Part shown: positions 18,905 to 27,345 of the stretch, piece after piece
Position numbering within the stretch: position 1 is the first letter of the stretch
Layout: every line of letters starts with the position of its first letter
Origin: Cyanobium sp. NIES-981
GTDB lineage: Bacteria > Cyanobacteriota > Cyanobacteriia > PCC-6307 > Cyanobiaceae
Direction of reading: 5' to 3'
Assembly (NCBI GenBank): GCA_945901765.1
Contig: CAMDLO010000002.1
Location: 1 to 64,000, forward strand
DNA length: 64,000 bases
Notes under the pieces: generated by a model
The model's database searches: none
What the model was told of the DNA's origin: nothing
What the model saw: only the letters and a program-made list of their open reading frames with translations
Made by a program: the position numbers and the translations under genes

Positions 18905-19807
18905 TCAGGCCAGTTTCTTCTTCTCTTCGATCATCCTGTGGATGACAGGGGTGAGAATCAGTTCCATGGCGAAGCCCATCTTGCCACCATTAACCACGAT
19001 TGAGGTGGGGCTGGACATGAATGAATCATGGATCATGTCGAGCAGATAAGGGAAGTCGATCCCCCACTTTTCGCGCGCACCCTTGCGAAAATGAATGATC
19101 ACGAAGGATTCATCGGGTGTGGGGATATTCCGGATCATGAACGGGTTGGAGGTGTCCACGGTGGGAACCCGCTGGAAGTTGATGTCGGTGCGGCTGAACT
19201 GCGGGCAGATGTGGTTGATGTAATCCGGCATGCGGCGCAGGATCGTATCCACGGTGGCTTCGGCGGAGTAGCCCCGCTCCTGGTTGTCGCGAGCGATCTT
19301 CTGAATCCACTCCAGGTTCACGATCGGCACCACACCGACCAGCAGGTCAGCCAGGCCGGCCACGTCGTAGCCTTCGCCCTTCACGCCACCGTGCAGACCC
19401 TCGTAGAAGAGCAGGTCGGTGCCGGTGGGGATGGGCTCCCATGGGGTGAACTGACCGGGCTCCAGGCTGGTGCCCAGCCGGCCATTGTGCTCGGCGGCCT
19501 CCTCTGTGGAGTGGAGGTAGTAGCGCTTCTCGCCGCTGCCCGTTTCGCCGTAGGTGCGGAACAGCTCCTCCAGCTTGTCGAACAGGTTGGCTTCGGGGCC
19601 GAAATGGGAGAAGTTCTCCCCTTTGGCCAAGGCGGCCGCCATGGCCTCCTTCATCGCTGCGCGCTCGTAGCGGTGGTAGCTGTCGCCTTCGACCACGGCC
19701 GGAGTGATCCCCTCCCGGCTGAAGATGTATTCGAAGGCCCGCTTGACAGTGCTGGTGCCTGCGCCGGAGGAACCGGTGACGGCAACGACCGGATGACGCT
19801 TCGACAT
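18905..19807 (-). CDS. prk: Phosphoribulokinase (class I-like)
   Basis: Calvin-cycle kinase making ribulose-1,5-bisphosphate (EC 2.7.1.19). 300 aa. The P-loop GSSGAGTSTVKRAFE lies at residues 12-26, VVEGDSYHRY near 38, YEGLHGG near 135, and a C-terminal FVIIHFRKGAREKWGIDFPYLL segment follows. These features and the length resemble the proteobacterial (class I, CbbP) enzyme rather than the roughly 333-aa plant/beta-cyanobacterial form. The regulatory cysteines of the plant-type N-terminus are absent. The gene stands 66 bp downstream of leuB on the same strand. Confidence 0.93.
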   Translation of the reverse strand: MSKRHPVVAVTGSSGAGTSTVKRAFEYIFSREGITPAVVEGDSYHRYERAAMKEAMAAALAKGENFSHFGPEANLFDKLEELFRTYGETGSGEKRYYLHSTEEAAEHNGRLGTSLEPGQFTPWEPIPTGTDLLFYEGLHGGVKGEGYDVAGLADLLVGVVPIVNLEWIQKIARDNQERGYSAEATVDTILRRMPDYINHICPQFSRTDINFQRVPTVDTSNPFMIRNIPTPDESFVIIHFRKGAREKWGIDFPYLLDMIHDSFMSSPTSIVVNGGKMGFAMELILTPVIHRMIEEKKKLA

Positions 19808-19873
19808 CGACGCAGGGGGAGAAAACCGCGACTGAGTTTGGCAGGTCGCGGGTCCGTTCCCCCATCCTGCCCG

Positions 19874-20971
19874 TCAAGTCGGGGACAGATCGCTCTCCAG
19901 CGCCCCCAGCAGCTGTTCGCCCATGGCCCGACATCCCAGTTGGGTACAGCCTTCGGCCATCAGATCACCGGTCCGGTATCCGGCGCTCAGCACCCGGTCC
20001 ACGGCGGCTTCCAGGGCGGCGGCGGCGGCGTCCTGCTGCAGGCCGATCCGCAGCAGCATGGCGGCGCTGAGCACCATCGCCATCGGGTTGGCCTTGTCCT
20101 GCCCCGCAATGTCGGGGGCGGAGCCGTGGATCGGCTCGAACAGGCCCGGACCGCCGGCTCCCAGGGAGGCTGAGGGCAGCATGCCGATCGAGCCGCTGAG
20201 CATGGCAGCCTCGTCGCTGAGGATGTCGCCGAAGAGATTGCTGGTGAGCAGCACGTCGAACTGGCGGGGGTTGCGCACCAGCTGCATCGCGGCATTGTCG
20301 ACGTACATGTGGCTGAGCTCCACAGCTGGGTAGCTGCTGGCGTGCAGCGCTTCCACCCGGTCGCGCCAGAGCTGGCTCACGTCCAGCACGTTGGCCTTGT
20401 CGACGCTGCAGAGGCGGCCACGGCGCTGCTGGGCCAGGTCGAAGCCCACCTTGGCGATGCGGTCGATCTCGTCGTCGAAGTAGGCCATCGTGTTGAAGGC
20501 ACGCACCCGGCCTTCGGCCTCCACCCGGCCCTTGGGGGTGCCGAAGTACACGCCGCCGGTGAGCTCCCGCACCACCAGCAGATCCACCCCTTCGATCACC
20601 TCACGCTTGAGCGTGGAGGCCTCGATCAGGGCGGGAATGATCTTGACCGGGCGCAGGTTGGCGAACAGGCCCAGGCCGGCGCGCAGGCCCAGCAGCCCGG
20701 TCTCCGGCCGCTTGTCGCGGGGCAGGCTGTCGTACTGGGGAGAGCCGATTGCCGCCAGCAGAACCGCATCGCTGGCGCGGCAGGCTTCCAGCGTGCTGGC
20801 GGGCAGCGGTTCGCCGGTGGCGTCGATGGCGGCGCCACCGATCGGCTGTTCGTCGTAGGTGAGCGCGAAGCCGTGGCGGCGGCTCACCGCATCCAGCAGC
20901 TGGCGGGTCACGGCCATGATCTCCGGACCGATGCCATCTCCGGGGAGCAGGGTGATCCGGGAACTGGTCAT
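19874..20971 (-). CDS. leuB: 3-isopropylmalate dehydrogenase
   Basis: NAD-dependent oxidative decarboxylase of leucine biosynthesis (EC 1.1.1.85). 365 aa from MTSSRITLLPGDGIGPEI. Substrate-binding VVRELTGGVYFG is near residue 135, the metal-site SNLFGDILSDEAAML near 240, and the NAD-binding EPIHGSAPDIAG near 280. An upstream ATG (20989) adds six unconserved residues. It lies between lpxD and prk, 52 bp after lpxD. Confidence 0.95.
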   Translation of the reverse strand: MTSSRITLLPGDGIGPEIMAVTRQLLDAVSRRHGFALTYDEQPIGGAAIDATGEPLPASTLEACRASDAVLLAAIGSPQYDSLPRDKRPETGLLGLRAGLGLFANLRPVKIIPALIEASTLKREVIEGVDLLVVRELTGGVYFGTPKGRVEAEGRVRAFNTMAYFDDEIDRIAKVGFDLAQQRRGRLCSVDKANVLDVSQLWRDRVEALHASSYPAVELSHMYVDNAAMQLVRNPRQFDVLLTSNLFGDILSDEAAMLSGSIGMLPSASLGAGGPGLFEPIHGSAPDIAGQDKANPMAMVLSAAMLLRIGLQQDAAAAALEAAVDRVLSAGYRTGDLMAEGCTQLGCRAMGEQLLGALESDLSPT

Positions 20972-21023
20972 GGTGGCGGCCGACGGCACGGAAGGGTCTG
21001 GAGGTTAGGCCGTGGCCCCGCAC

Positions 21024-22091
21024 TCAGTCGTGGCTGCGCTTCTCCAGTTGCCGAAGGCTGCGGGCCAGCTCCGGCAGCCTGTTGAAGGCGGCGGCGCAGC
21101 GCAGCCAGAGGCGGTTGGGGATGGCGGGGTAGCCGCTCACCACTTCGCCGGCAGCCACCTCGCCATGCACCCCGGATTTGGAGGAGGCGATGGCCCGGTC
21201 GCCCATCACCGCCCGATTGGCCAGGCCCACCTGGCCGGCCAGGATCACCCCGTTGCCGAGGCGGGCCCCTCCGGCGATGCCCACCTGGGCGGCCAGGGCA
21301 CAACCGCGGCCGGTCGTGACCCCATGGCCGATGTGCACCAGGTTGTCGATCTTGGTGCCGGCGCCGATGCGGGTTTCGCCCACAGCCGGGCGGTCGATGC
21401 AACTGCCGCTGCCCACTTCCACGCCGTCCTCCAGCACCACGCGGCCGGTCTGGGGCATCTTGCGCCAGCCTGCGGCCGTCGGAACGAAGCCGAATCCTTC
21501 GCCGCCGATCACTGCGTTCGCCTGCACCACGCAGCCCTCGCCCAGCTGGCTGCCGGCCTGCAGCACGGCGCCCGCATGCAGCTCGCAGCCGGCGCCGAGC
21601 GCCACGTCGTCATCCAGCACCACCCGGGGATGGAGCACGCAGCCGTCGCCCAGCCGCACGCCGGCCCCGATCACCACCTGGGCCCCCACATGAACGCCGC
21701 TGCCGAGCTGGGCCGAGGGATCGATCACGGCGCTCGGGTGGATGCCGGGCGGACGCTGCCGGGGTGGATGCAGCAGCTCCAGCGCCTCTGCGAAGGCGAG
21801 GCGCGGGTCCGCCAGGGCGGCCCAGGCCACCCCTCGCTGCCGCAGCAGTGACTGCAGCGCGACGGCCTCGTCGCCCCTGGCGGGAACCAGAACGGCGCCG
21901 GCATCGGTGGCTCCCGCCGCCCCGGCCAGAGCATGGCCGGGTTCCACAAAGCTCAGCTGGCTGGCTGTCGCCTGATCCAGGGCCGCGGCGCCGGTCAACA
22001 CAGGATCTTCCGCCAGGAAGCGTTCCGTCTCGCCGTCGTCAGGGCCGCAACCCCGGGCGCGGAGCAGATCGAGCAAGTGGCTGAAGCGCAT
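21024..22091 (-). CDS. lpxD: UDP-3-O-acylglucosamine N-acyltransferase
   Basis: Left-handed beta-helix acyltransferase of lipid A biosynthesis. 355 aa. The N-terminal uridine-binding domain is followed by imperfect hexapeptide repeats from about residue 110, and the catalytic His region [11 protein letters not shown] is near residue 245. GGEGFGFV (near 200) is the LpxD signature. The ATG at 22091 (MRFSHLL) is the natural start; the frame is open further upstream through repetitive DNA. Confidence 0.93.
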   Translation of the reverse strand: MRFSHLLDLLRARGCGPDDGETERFLAEDPVLTGAAALDQATASQLSFVEPGHALAGAAGATDAGAVLVPARGDEAVALQSLLRQRGVAWAALADPRLAFAEALELLHPPRQRPPGIHPSAVIDPSAQLGSGVHVGAQVVIGAGVRLGDGCVLHPRVVLDDDVALGAGCELHAGAVLQAGSQLGEGCVVQANAVIGGEGFGFVPTAAGWRKMPQTGRVVLEDGVEVGSGSCIDRPAVGETRIGAGTKIDNLVHIGHGVTTGRGCALAAQVGIAGGARLGNGVILAGQVGLANRAVMGDRAIASSKSGVHGEVAAGEVVSGYPAIPNRLWLRCAAAFNRLPELARSLRQLEKRSHD

Positions 22092-22144
22092 GCGCCACGA
22101 TGGAAACGGGCTGGCCGGATCGTAGGCAGCCGGTCGGGGCTGAC

Positions 22145-22186
22145 CGCCCGCAGCTGACTGCCCGCAGTGGACCGCCCGCAGTGGAC
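22145..22186. repeat. Three tandem 14-bp repeats upstream of lpxD
   Basis: Units of the form CGCCCGCAGTGGAC occur at 22145, 22159 and 22173; the last two differ by one base and the first by two. They lie in the lpxD upstream region, 54-95 bp before its ATG. Confidence 0.75.
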
Positions 22187-22213
22187 CGCCCCACATTGGA
22201 GCGCCAGCTGTTG

Positions 22214-23296
22214 CTACAGCAGGGCCAACTGGTCACGGTGCACCACCTCCACGCCGGCTCGACCGATCAGCCCCCGCAGCTCAGCGCTGCCGAGGGCTGT
22301 CAGCCCGCGCCCCAGTTCGCGGCCGTCCTGGCTGAGCAGCCGCACCGGTTCCCGCGCAACGAACAGGCCCTCGATGGCCGTCACCCCCACCGCCAGCAGG
22401 GAGGCGCCCCGCTCCACCAGGGCCCGTTCCGCTCCGGCGTCAAGCCACAGGCTGCCTTTGGGTAACAGGGCATGGGCCAGCCAGCGTTTGCGGTCGGGCA
22501 GGGGGGTGATGGCGGGCTGGAAAATGGTGCCCACCCGGTCGCCAGCGAGCAGAGCATCGAGCACGTTGGGGTCGCGGCCATCGGCCAGGCGCACGCGGAT
22601 GCCGCTGGAGGTGGCGATCCGGGCTGCCGCCAGCTTGGTGGTCATACCGCCGGTGCCCCACTGGCCCCCGCCTGCGGCGACGTGGCTGAGGCGGGCCAGC
22701 TCCTCCAGATCCCGCACCTCCTCGATCGGCTCGGCGCTGGCGTCCTGGCGGGGATCGCCGGAATAGAGCCGGTCGACATCGGTGAGCAGGATCAGCTCAT
22801 CGGCCTCCACTGCCACGGCCACCAGGGCGGAGAGGGTGTCGTTGTCGCCGAAGCGCAGCTCGTCGGTGGCCAGGGTGTCGTTTTCGTTCACCACGGGCAC
22901 CACCCCCCAGGCCAGCAGCTGCTCAAGGGTGCGCCGGGCGTTCTGGAAGCGACGCCTGGAGGCCAGGTCGCCGCGGGTCAGCAGCACCTGGGCCACCGTG
23001 AGGCCGCGCACGGCAAACGCATCCTGGTAGAGGGCCATCAACTGCCCCTGCCCAACGGCGGCCGCCGCCTGCAGGGCTTCCACCGCTGTGGGTCGTGTGC
23101 CGATCGCCAGGTGGGCGCATCCCAGCCCCACCGCTCCGCTGGTGACCAGGGTGATCGCCTCGCCGCGGCGGCAGGCCCGATTCAGGCTGGCGGCCAGATC
23201 GGCGATCACCGCGGCTGTCGGCCGCTCTGGCGTGCCGCGCAGCAGGCTGGTGCCCACCTTCACAACCCGACGGCAGGGTTTGCTGGAACCGGTCAT
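22214..23296 (-). CDS. proB: Glutamate 5-kinase
   Basis: First step of proline synthesis (glutamate to glutamyl-5-phosphate). 360 aa. An amino-acid-kinase domain carries VVKVGTSLL near residue 12, VTSGAVGLG near 52, [17 protein letters not shown] near 138 and the GTGGMTTK loop near 215. A C-terminal PUA domain spans about residues 270-360. The ATG at 23296 overlaps the yqeG stop by 4 bp (ATGA). It is the last gene of a five-gene minus-strand run. Confidence 0.95.
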   Translation of the reverse strand: MTGSSKPCRRVVKVGTSLLRGTPERPTAAVIADLAASLNRACRRGEAITLVTSGAVGLGCAHLAIGTRPTAVEALQAAAAVGQGQLMALYQDAFAVRGLTVAQVLLTRGDLASRRRFQNARRTLEQLLAWGVVPVVNENDTLATDELRFGDNDTLSALVAVAVEADELILLTDVDRLYSGDPRQDASAEPIEEVRDLEELARLSHVAAGGGQWGTGGMTTKLAAARIATSSGIRVRLADGRDPNVLDALLAGDRVGTIFQPAITPLPDRKRWLAHALLPKGSLWLDAGAERALVERGASLLAVGVTAIEGLFVAREPVRLLSQDGRELGRGLTALGSAELRGLIGRAGVEVVHRDQLALL

Positions 23297-23808
23297 CCGC
23301 CCAGGCTGGTTCCCATCCAATGGGCCAGGCGCAGCTCGAGCCGCTGCAGCCGGTCCCGTCGGCAGGGCCGTCCGTCCGGGTCGATGGGCTTCACCAGCAC
23401 GGTGAACAGGCCCAGCCGATTGCCGGCGATCACATCGGTGAACAGGCGGTCGCCGATCAGGGCCACCTGGGCGGGAGGCAGCTGCAGGGTCTCGAGCACT
23501 TTGCGCAGGGCGCTGCGGCGTGGCTTGCCCGCTGAGGTGGTGAAGGGCACGTTCAGCGCAGCGGCCACGGTGCCGATGCGCTGGCGGGAGGGGTTGTTGC
23601 TGAGCAGGTGGATGGGAAGCTGGCCGCGGGCCTGCTCAATCCAGATGCGCATGCTGTCGGGCAGGGTGGCTTGGCGGCGGGGCAGCAGCGTGCGGTCCAC
23701 ATCGAGCACCAGGGCCCGGATGCCGCGCCCTTGCAGCTCGGTGAGGGGCAGCTCCGCCAGGGTGCGTTCGATCAGCCAGTCCGGCCGGAGCAGCTGCCGC
23801 AGCCTCAC
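23293..23808 (-). CDS. YqeG-family HAD IIIA-type phosphatase
   Basis: 171-aa HAD phosphatase of the YqeG group. Motif I LDVDRTLL is near residue 34, LLSNNPSRQR (motif II) near 70, the Lys of SAGKPRR near 92, and LIGDRLFTDVIAGNRLG (motif III) near 116. Homologues include mitochondrial/plastid phosphatidylglycerophosphate phosphatases, so a PGP-phosphatase role is possible. It overlaps its neighbours on both sides by 4 bp (DUF3727 upstream, proB downstream). Confidence 0.85.
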   Translation of the reverse strand: MRLRQLLRPDWLIERTLAELPLTELQGRGIRALVLDVDRTLLPRRQATLPDSMRIWIEQARGQLPIHLLSNNPSRQRIGTVAAALNVPFTTSAGKPRRSALRKVLETLQLPPAQVALIGDRLFTDVIAGNRLGLFTVLVKPIDPDGRPCRRDRLQRLELRLAHWMGTSLGG

Positions 23809-24356
23809 TCCTGCTCCTCCCGCTCCTCCAGCTCCGCTTCGATGCGGGGCTGCACACGCTCAAACTCCTCGCCTTCCACCAGCACCGCCGAGCTGCCGTC
23901 CATGCGGGCAACCACAAAGAAGGGATCGAGAGGGATGTAGAGGCCGTATTCCCGGTCATCCACCAGGAAGCTCACCAGCAGTTCGTAGGTCTCGGTGTCG
24001 TCGTCGCTGTCGTCGTCATCGAGGTCGTCCGGTTCCGGTTCATCCAGCTCGCCGCTCACGGTGAGTGTGACCGCTGAGCGCACCAGGGTGAGGTCATGTT
24101 CCTGCAGCACCACATCGGCAACCGAGAGAATCGGCTCGGCGGCATCCACGGCCTCGATCAGCTCCGGCTCCTCGCCATCGCTGAGGCGGAACAGGCATAC
24201 CGGGGTATCGACCGGTGTCAGCAGCACGTAGTCGTGGCCGTCGAGGGGGATCAGCTGCTCGAGGAAGCAGAGCAATTCACGGTTCTGCTGATCACGCACC
24301 AGCACGGTGGGCACATCGGTGGGCACATCGGTGGGCAGGTCGCCGGAGCCAGTCAT
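23805..24356 (-). CDS. DUF3727 domain protein
   Basis: 183-aa cyanobacterial protein. The first half contains VLVRDQQNRELLCFLEQLIPLDG, typical of DUF3727, the second half a DUF1292-like YELLVSFLVDDREYGLYIPLDPFFVV. A very acidic linker (residues 109-122, mostly D and E) separates them, and the tail is Glu-rich. The function is unknown. The start repeats a 12-bp motif encoding the dipeptide-like PTDVPTDVP. It overlaps yqeG by 4 bp and lies 87 bp after ruvX. Confidence 0.8.
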   Translation of the reverse strand: MTGSGDLPTDVPTDVPTVLVRDQQNRELLCFLEQLIPLDGHDYVLLTPVDTPVCLFRLSDGEEPELIEAVDAAEPILSVADVVLQEHDLTLVRSAVTLTVSGELDEPEPDDLDDDDSDDDTETYELLVSFLVDDREYGLYIPLDPFFVVARMDGSSAVLVEGEEFERVQPRIEAELEEREEQE

Positions 24357-24443
24357 GAATGCAGCAGCGGGGCTCGGGAATCGAGCGGTGCCCTCAGGAT
24401 GGCCCAGCGTTTGACCGTCTGCCGCCGCCGATGGTCGCCGCGC

Positions 24444-24887
24444 TCACCGGCAGCAGGGGGGAGCGGTGGGTTCCGGCCCCTCCCGCAGCCACTGTTCCAG
24501 CAGCAGGGCGGCGGCGGCGCTGTCGAGGGCACCGCTGCGATCGCCCGCCAGGCCGTGGCGCTCGGCTGCTGCCCAGCTGCTGCTGTGCTCGTTCACCCAC
24601 ACCAGCGGCAGGCCGGTGGCGGCGCGCAGCTGCTCGCCGTAGCGGCGGCAGTGGCGGGCCTGAGAGGTGGGGGCTCCGCTGGCATCGAGGGGCAGACCCA
24701 CCACCAGCAGCTGCACCCTGCGGCTGCTGATCAGCGGTTGGATCACGTTCAGATCCGCACTGAAGCTGCTGCGGGCCACGGCGGTGAGGCGAGTGACCGT
24801 GAGGCCGAGGGGGTCGCAGCCGGCCAGGCCGATGCGCCGGCGGCCGACGTCGAAGGCCAGCACCGAGCGAGGGTGAGGTGCCGACAT
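24444..24887 (-). CDS. ruvX: Putative Holliday junction resolvase / pre-16S rRNA nuclease
   Basis: 147-aa YqgF/RuvX protein with an RNase H-like fold. LAFDVGRRRIGLAG (residues 9-22) carries the first catalytic Asp; VVGLPLDASGAP (near 68) and the DSAAAALLLEQWL segment (near 123) complete the active-site signature. Family members process the 16S rRNA 5' end. It starts 4 bp after the upstream GNAT-like gene; the ATG at 24887 was chosen over an upstream ATG lying inside that gene. Confidence 0.9.
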   Translation of the reverse strand: MSAPHPRSVLAFDVGRRRIGLAGCDPLGLTVTRLTAVARSSFSADLNVIQPLISSRRVQLLVVGLPLDASGAPTSQARHCRRYGEQLRAATGLPLVWVNEHSSSWAAAERHGLAGDRSGALDSAAAALLLEQWLREGPEPTAPPCCR

Positions 24888-24891
24888 CGTT

Positions 24892-26016
24892 TCAGCGCGG
24901 CCCGCCGAGCGGGGTCGGCATCGGCCGGCGACGCGGCTGGAGCTGCTCCAGCACCGCATCCAGACGACGGCTGGTCTGGCTGGCGCGCACGGGCAGCTCC
25001 TGACGACGCCAGACGCTGCGGGCCATCAGCAGCCGTTCGCCGCGGGGTTCGGCCCCGCGGTGCTGCAGCCAGTGCTCCAGGGCGGTGTCGTGGCGGTCGC
25101 TGCGCAGCCAGAGGGGCTCGCCATCGCCGAGGGCCTGCTGGGCCTGGTGCAGCAGCAGCTCCGTGCCGGTGCCGATCAGGTGCTCCCAGCCCGGATGGAC
25201 GGTCAGTTCCAGGTCGTGGCCACCGCCCGGGTGTTCCCCCAGCCAGCGCACCGCCGCCACCGCCTGGTTGCGGCAGCGGTCGAGCAACAGCCAGCCCCGG
25301 CCGCGGCTCTGGTCCAGCAGGTCGTCGCTGCAGCGGTCGAGCAACTGGCGCAGCTGGGCCGGACAGGCCGCCTGCTCCAGCTGCAGGAGGGATTTGGCGT
25401 TGGCGCGGCAGAGGGATTGGGGCAGCAACTCCGCCGGGGGCTCCACCGGCTCCGCAGCCTGGTGCCATCGCCAGAGCCCTTCGAGGCGCAGGGGTTGAAA
25501 GCCCTGTTCGCGCAGCGATGCCAGCCGGTCACGGTCGACGCTGGAACTGGTGGCGATCCAGCTGGTGGCGGCCTCGGTGCGTTGCATCGCTTCGCGCAGC
25601 AGCAACTGGCTGAGCTGGCGACGGTCAGCGGTGCTGGCCAGGCGCAGATGCAGCACCTGCCAGCAGCTGCCACGACGGTTGATCTGGCGGGTGACGATCA
25701 GTCCCTCCGGCTGGGTACCCCGGCGGGCCAGCAGCACCTGGGCTGCACCGCTCGGCCGACCGCTGAACAGGTGCAGGAGCCGCTGAGGCAGGTTGAACAG
25801 AAGCGACTGCATCAGCACGGAGCGCTGCAGCAGCGGCTGAAGCGGCACGAAGGCCGGATCACCCAGCTGGGGCAGGTGCCAGGCGGCGAGCGGTTCGATG
25901 GTGTACTCAGGGTCCGGGACCGATGGAGTGCCAGCGGAGTGCGTCTCCACCAGAAGGTCCCCGGAATTGGGACCGGCTGGACCGGAACGCTCCGGCGTGG
26001 TGGATTGCACTGCCAT
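24892..26016 (-). CDS. Conserved cyanobacterial protein, GNAT-like
   Basis: 374-aa protein with a weak resemblance to N-acetyltransferases: VLHLRLASTADRRQLSQLLLREAM, then a C-terminal GTGTELLLHQAQQALGDG that looks like an acetyl-CoA-binding region. The substrate is unknown. The sequence is Leu/Gln/Arg-rich, as is usual for long cyanobacterial hypotheticals. I used the ATG at 26016; a GTG at 26049 would add 11 residues. It heads the run with ruvX, DUF3727, yqeG and proB. Confidence 0.6.
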   Translation of the reverse strand: MAVQSTTPERSGPAGPNSGDLLVETHSAGTPSVPDPEYTIEPLAAWHLPQLGDPAFVPLQPLLQRSVLMQSLLFNLPQRLLHLFSGRPSGAAQVLLARRGTQPEGLIVTRQINRRGSCWQVLHLRLASTADRRQLSQLLLREAMQRTEAATSWIATSSSVDRDRLASLREQGFQPLRLEGLWRWHQAAEPVEPPAELLPQSLCRANAKSLLQLEQAACPAQLRQLLDRCSDDLLDQSRGRGWLLLDRCRNQAVAAVRWLGEHPGGGHDLELTVHPGWEHLIGTGTELLLHQAQQALGDGEPLWLRSDRHDTALEHWLQHRGAEPRGERLLMARSVWRRQELPVRASQTSRRLDAVLEQLQPRRRPMPTPLGGPR

Positions 26017-26081
26017 CCCGGTCCGCTCCCCGATGCTGGCCCGAATCACTCTATCGAGGCAGATCCACCACCGCCGCTGGC

Positions 26082-27272
26082 TCAGGCGGGCCGCACCAGC
26101 ACCAGCGGCGTGCGCTCGTTGGCGTTACCAGCCGGGTTGGGGCGCAGGGCCCGCTGCAGCAGCTCCTCATCGCAGCCGGCACTGGCTGCCAGCACCTTCA
26201 CCCGCCCCAGGTCATTCACATCGACCACCGCCACCGCCACGCCGAGGGCCTGGGCCATGCGGCTGCAGAAGCTGGCTGGATCGGAGGGGCCCAGCACGAT
26301 CGTCTGGTCGTAGGGGGGGGTGGTGCCCGTCACGTCATCGATCAGGCGGGCCTGGTCACCGGCGAGGCGGTAGAACCAGCCCTTGGACCCCACCAGCTTC
26401 AGGGCGGTGCCGACCAGCCAGGCCGACAGCACGCGGGCGGGGCCGACCAGGTCGATCAGGCTCTGCAGCCCACAGGCCGTGGCCAGGGAGCTGGTGGGGT
26501 GGAAGACGCGGCAGAGCAACCGGGCCAGAGCGGAGGGGTGCACCGTCTCGGGATGGTGGTATCGGCCCTCCATCACCGCCAGGGGGGTCTCGCCGATCGT
26601 GAGCACATCGCCCGGTTGCACCAGGGCACCGGCATAACGGCGCAGCACCTGCTCCGGGTCGTCGAGGGTGCCGAGCAGATGGGTCCTGAGGGGCAGCACC
26701 CGGCAGCGCTCCCCCTCGCGCCAGGCAGCGCCGGCGGCCTCGAGGGGCTCAGGACGGCGCAGGGGTACGAGGATGCCGTCGCGGCGCCAGAGACGACCGA
26801 ACGGGCCGTAGTTGACCCAGAGCACCTCGAGCCAGAGGGTGTCGAGCAGGACGGCCGGATCAACGTCAGCCGGCGCTTCGATCGTCACGCTCAGGGCGGC
26901 GCGGGTGGCCTTGCGGCCCTTGATGATGTAGGCCGCCCAGTAGCCATCCGGCCGGCTCTCCTCGTCCGGGTGGCAGGCCTGTACGTGGGTGCGGATGCTC
27001 ACCCCGCTCAGGTCGCCCCGTCCCAGCAGGGTGGGACGCAGTTCCAGCTGGGGCACGAACACCTCCATGCGCCGGTGTGGATTGGCCAGCGTGACCATGC
27101 CGCGCACGATCACCCGGCCCCCTGCCTGTTCGACGGCAAAGGATTCGGCGGTGAGCCGCAGCGGCGATGCCGGCCGCAGCCGGTGGCGCAGCTCCAGCCA
27201 GAGCAGCAGCAGGCCGAGGAGCAGGGCAGCGATCAGGACCCCCTTGAGCAGCAACAGGAGCAGCAAGTGCAA
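26082..27272 (-). CDS. F420-0:gamma-glutamyl ligase-like membrane protein
   Basis: About 396 aa. An N-terminal hydrophobic anchor (LLLLLLLKGVLIAALLLGLLLLWLEL) precedes a soluble domain resembling the CofE/F420-0 gamma-glutamyl ligase superfamily. Supporting segments are YAGALVQPGDVLTIGETPLAVMEGR, DVTGTTPPYDQTIVLGPSDP and the C-terminal DVNDLGRVKVLAAS. Known CofE proteins are soluble and add glutamate to F420-0; this anchored form is a conserved cyanobacterial variant with unknown substrate. No ATG or GTG fits before the anchor, so a TTG at 27272 is proposed. It is divergent from phoH. Confidence 0.65.
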   Translation of the reverse strand: MHLLLLLLLKGVLIAALLLGLLLLWLELRHRLRPASPLRLTAESFAVEQAGGRVIVRGMVTLANPHRRMEVFVPQLELRPTLLGRGDLSGVSIRTHVQACHPDEESRPDGYWAAYIIKGRKATRAALSVTIEAPADVDPAVLLDTLWLEVLWVNYGPFGRLWRRDGILVPLRRPEPLEAAGAAWREGERCRVLPLRTHLLGTLDDPEQVLRRYAGALVQPGDVLTIGETPLAVMEGRYHHPETVHPSALARLLCRVFHPTSSLATACGLQSLIDLVGPARVLSAWLVGTALKLVGSKGWFYRLAGDQARLIDDVTGTTPPYDQTIVLGPSDPASFCSRMAQALGVAVAVVDVNDLGRVKVLAASAGCDEELLQRALRPNPAGNANERTPLVLVRPA

Positions 27273-27345
27273 CGCGACGCGAATCGGGGGGAGCGTAGAG
27301 GCATCCGGCGCTTTAGCGTCCCCCCCAGATGGGGCCCGCTGGGCG

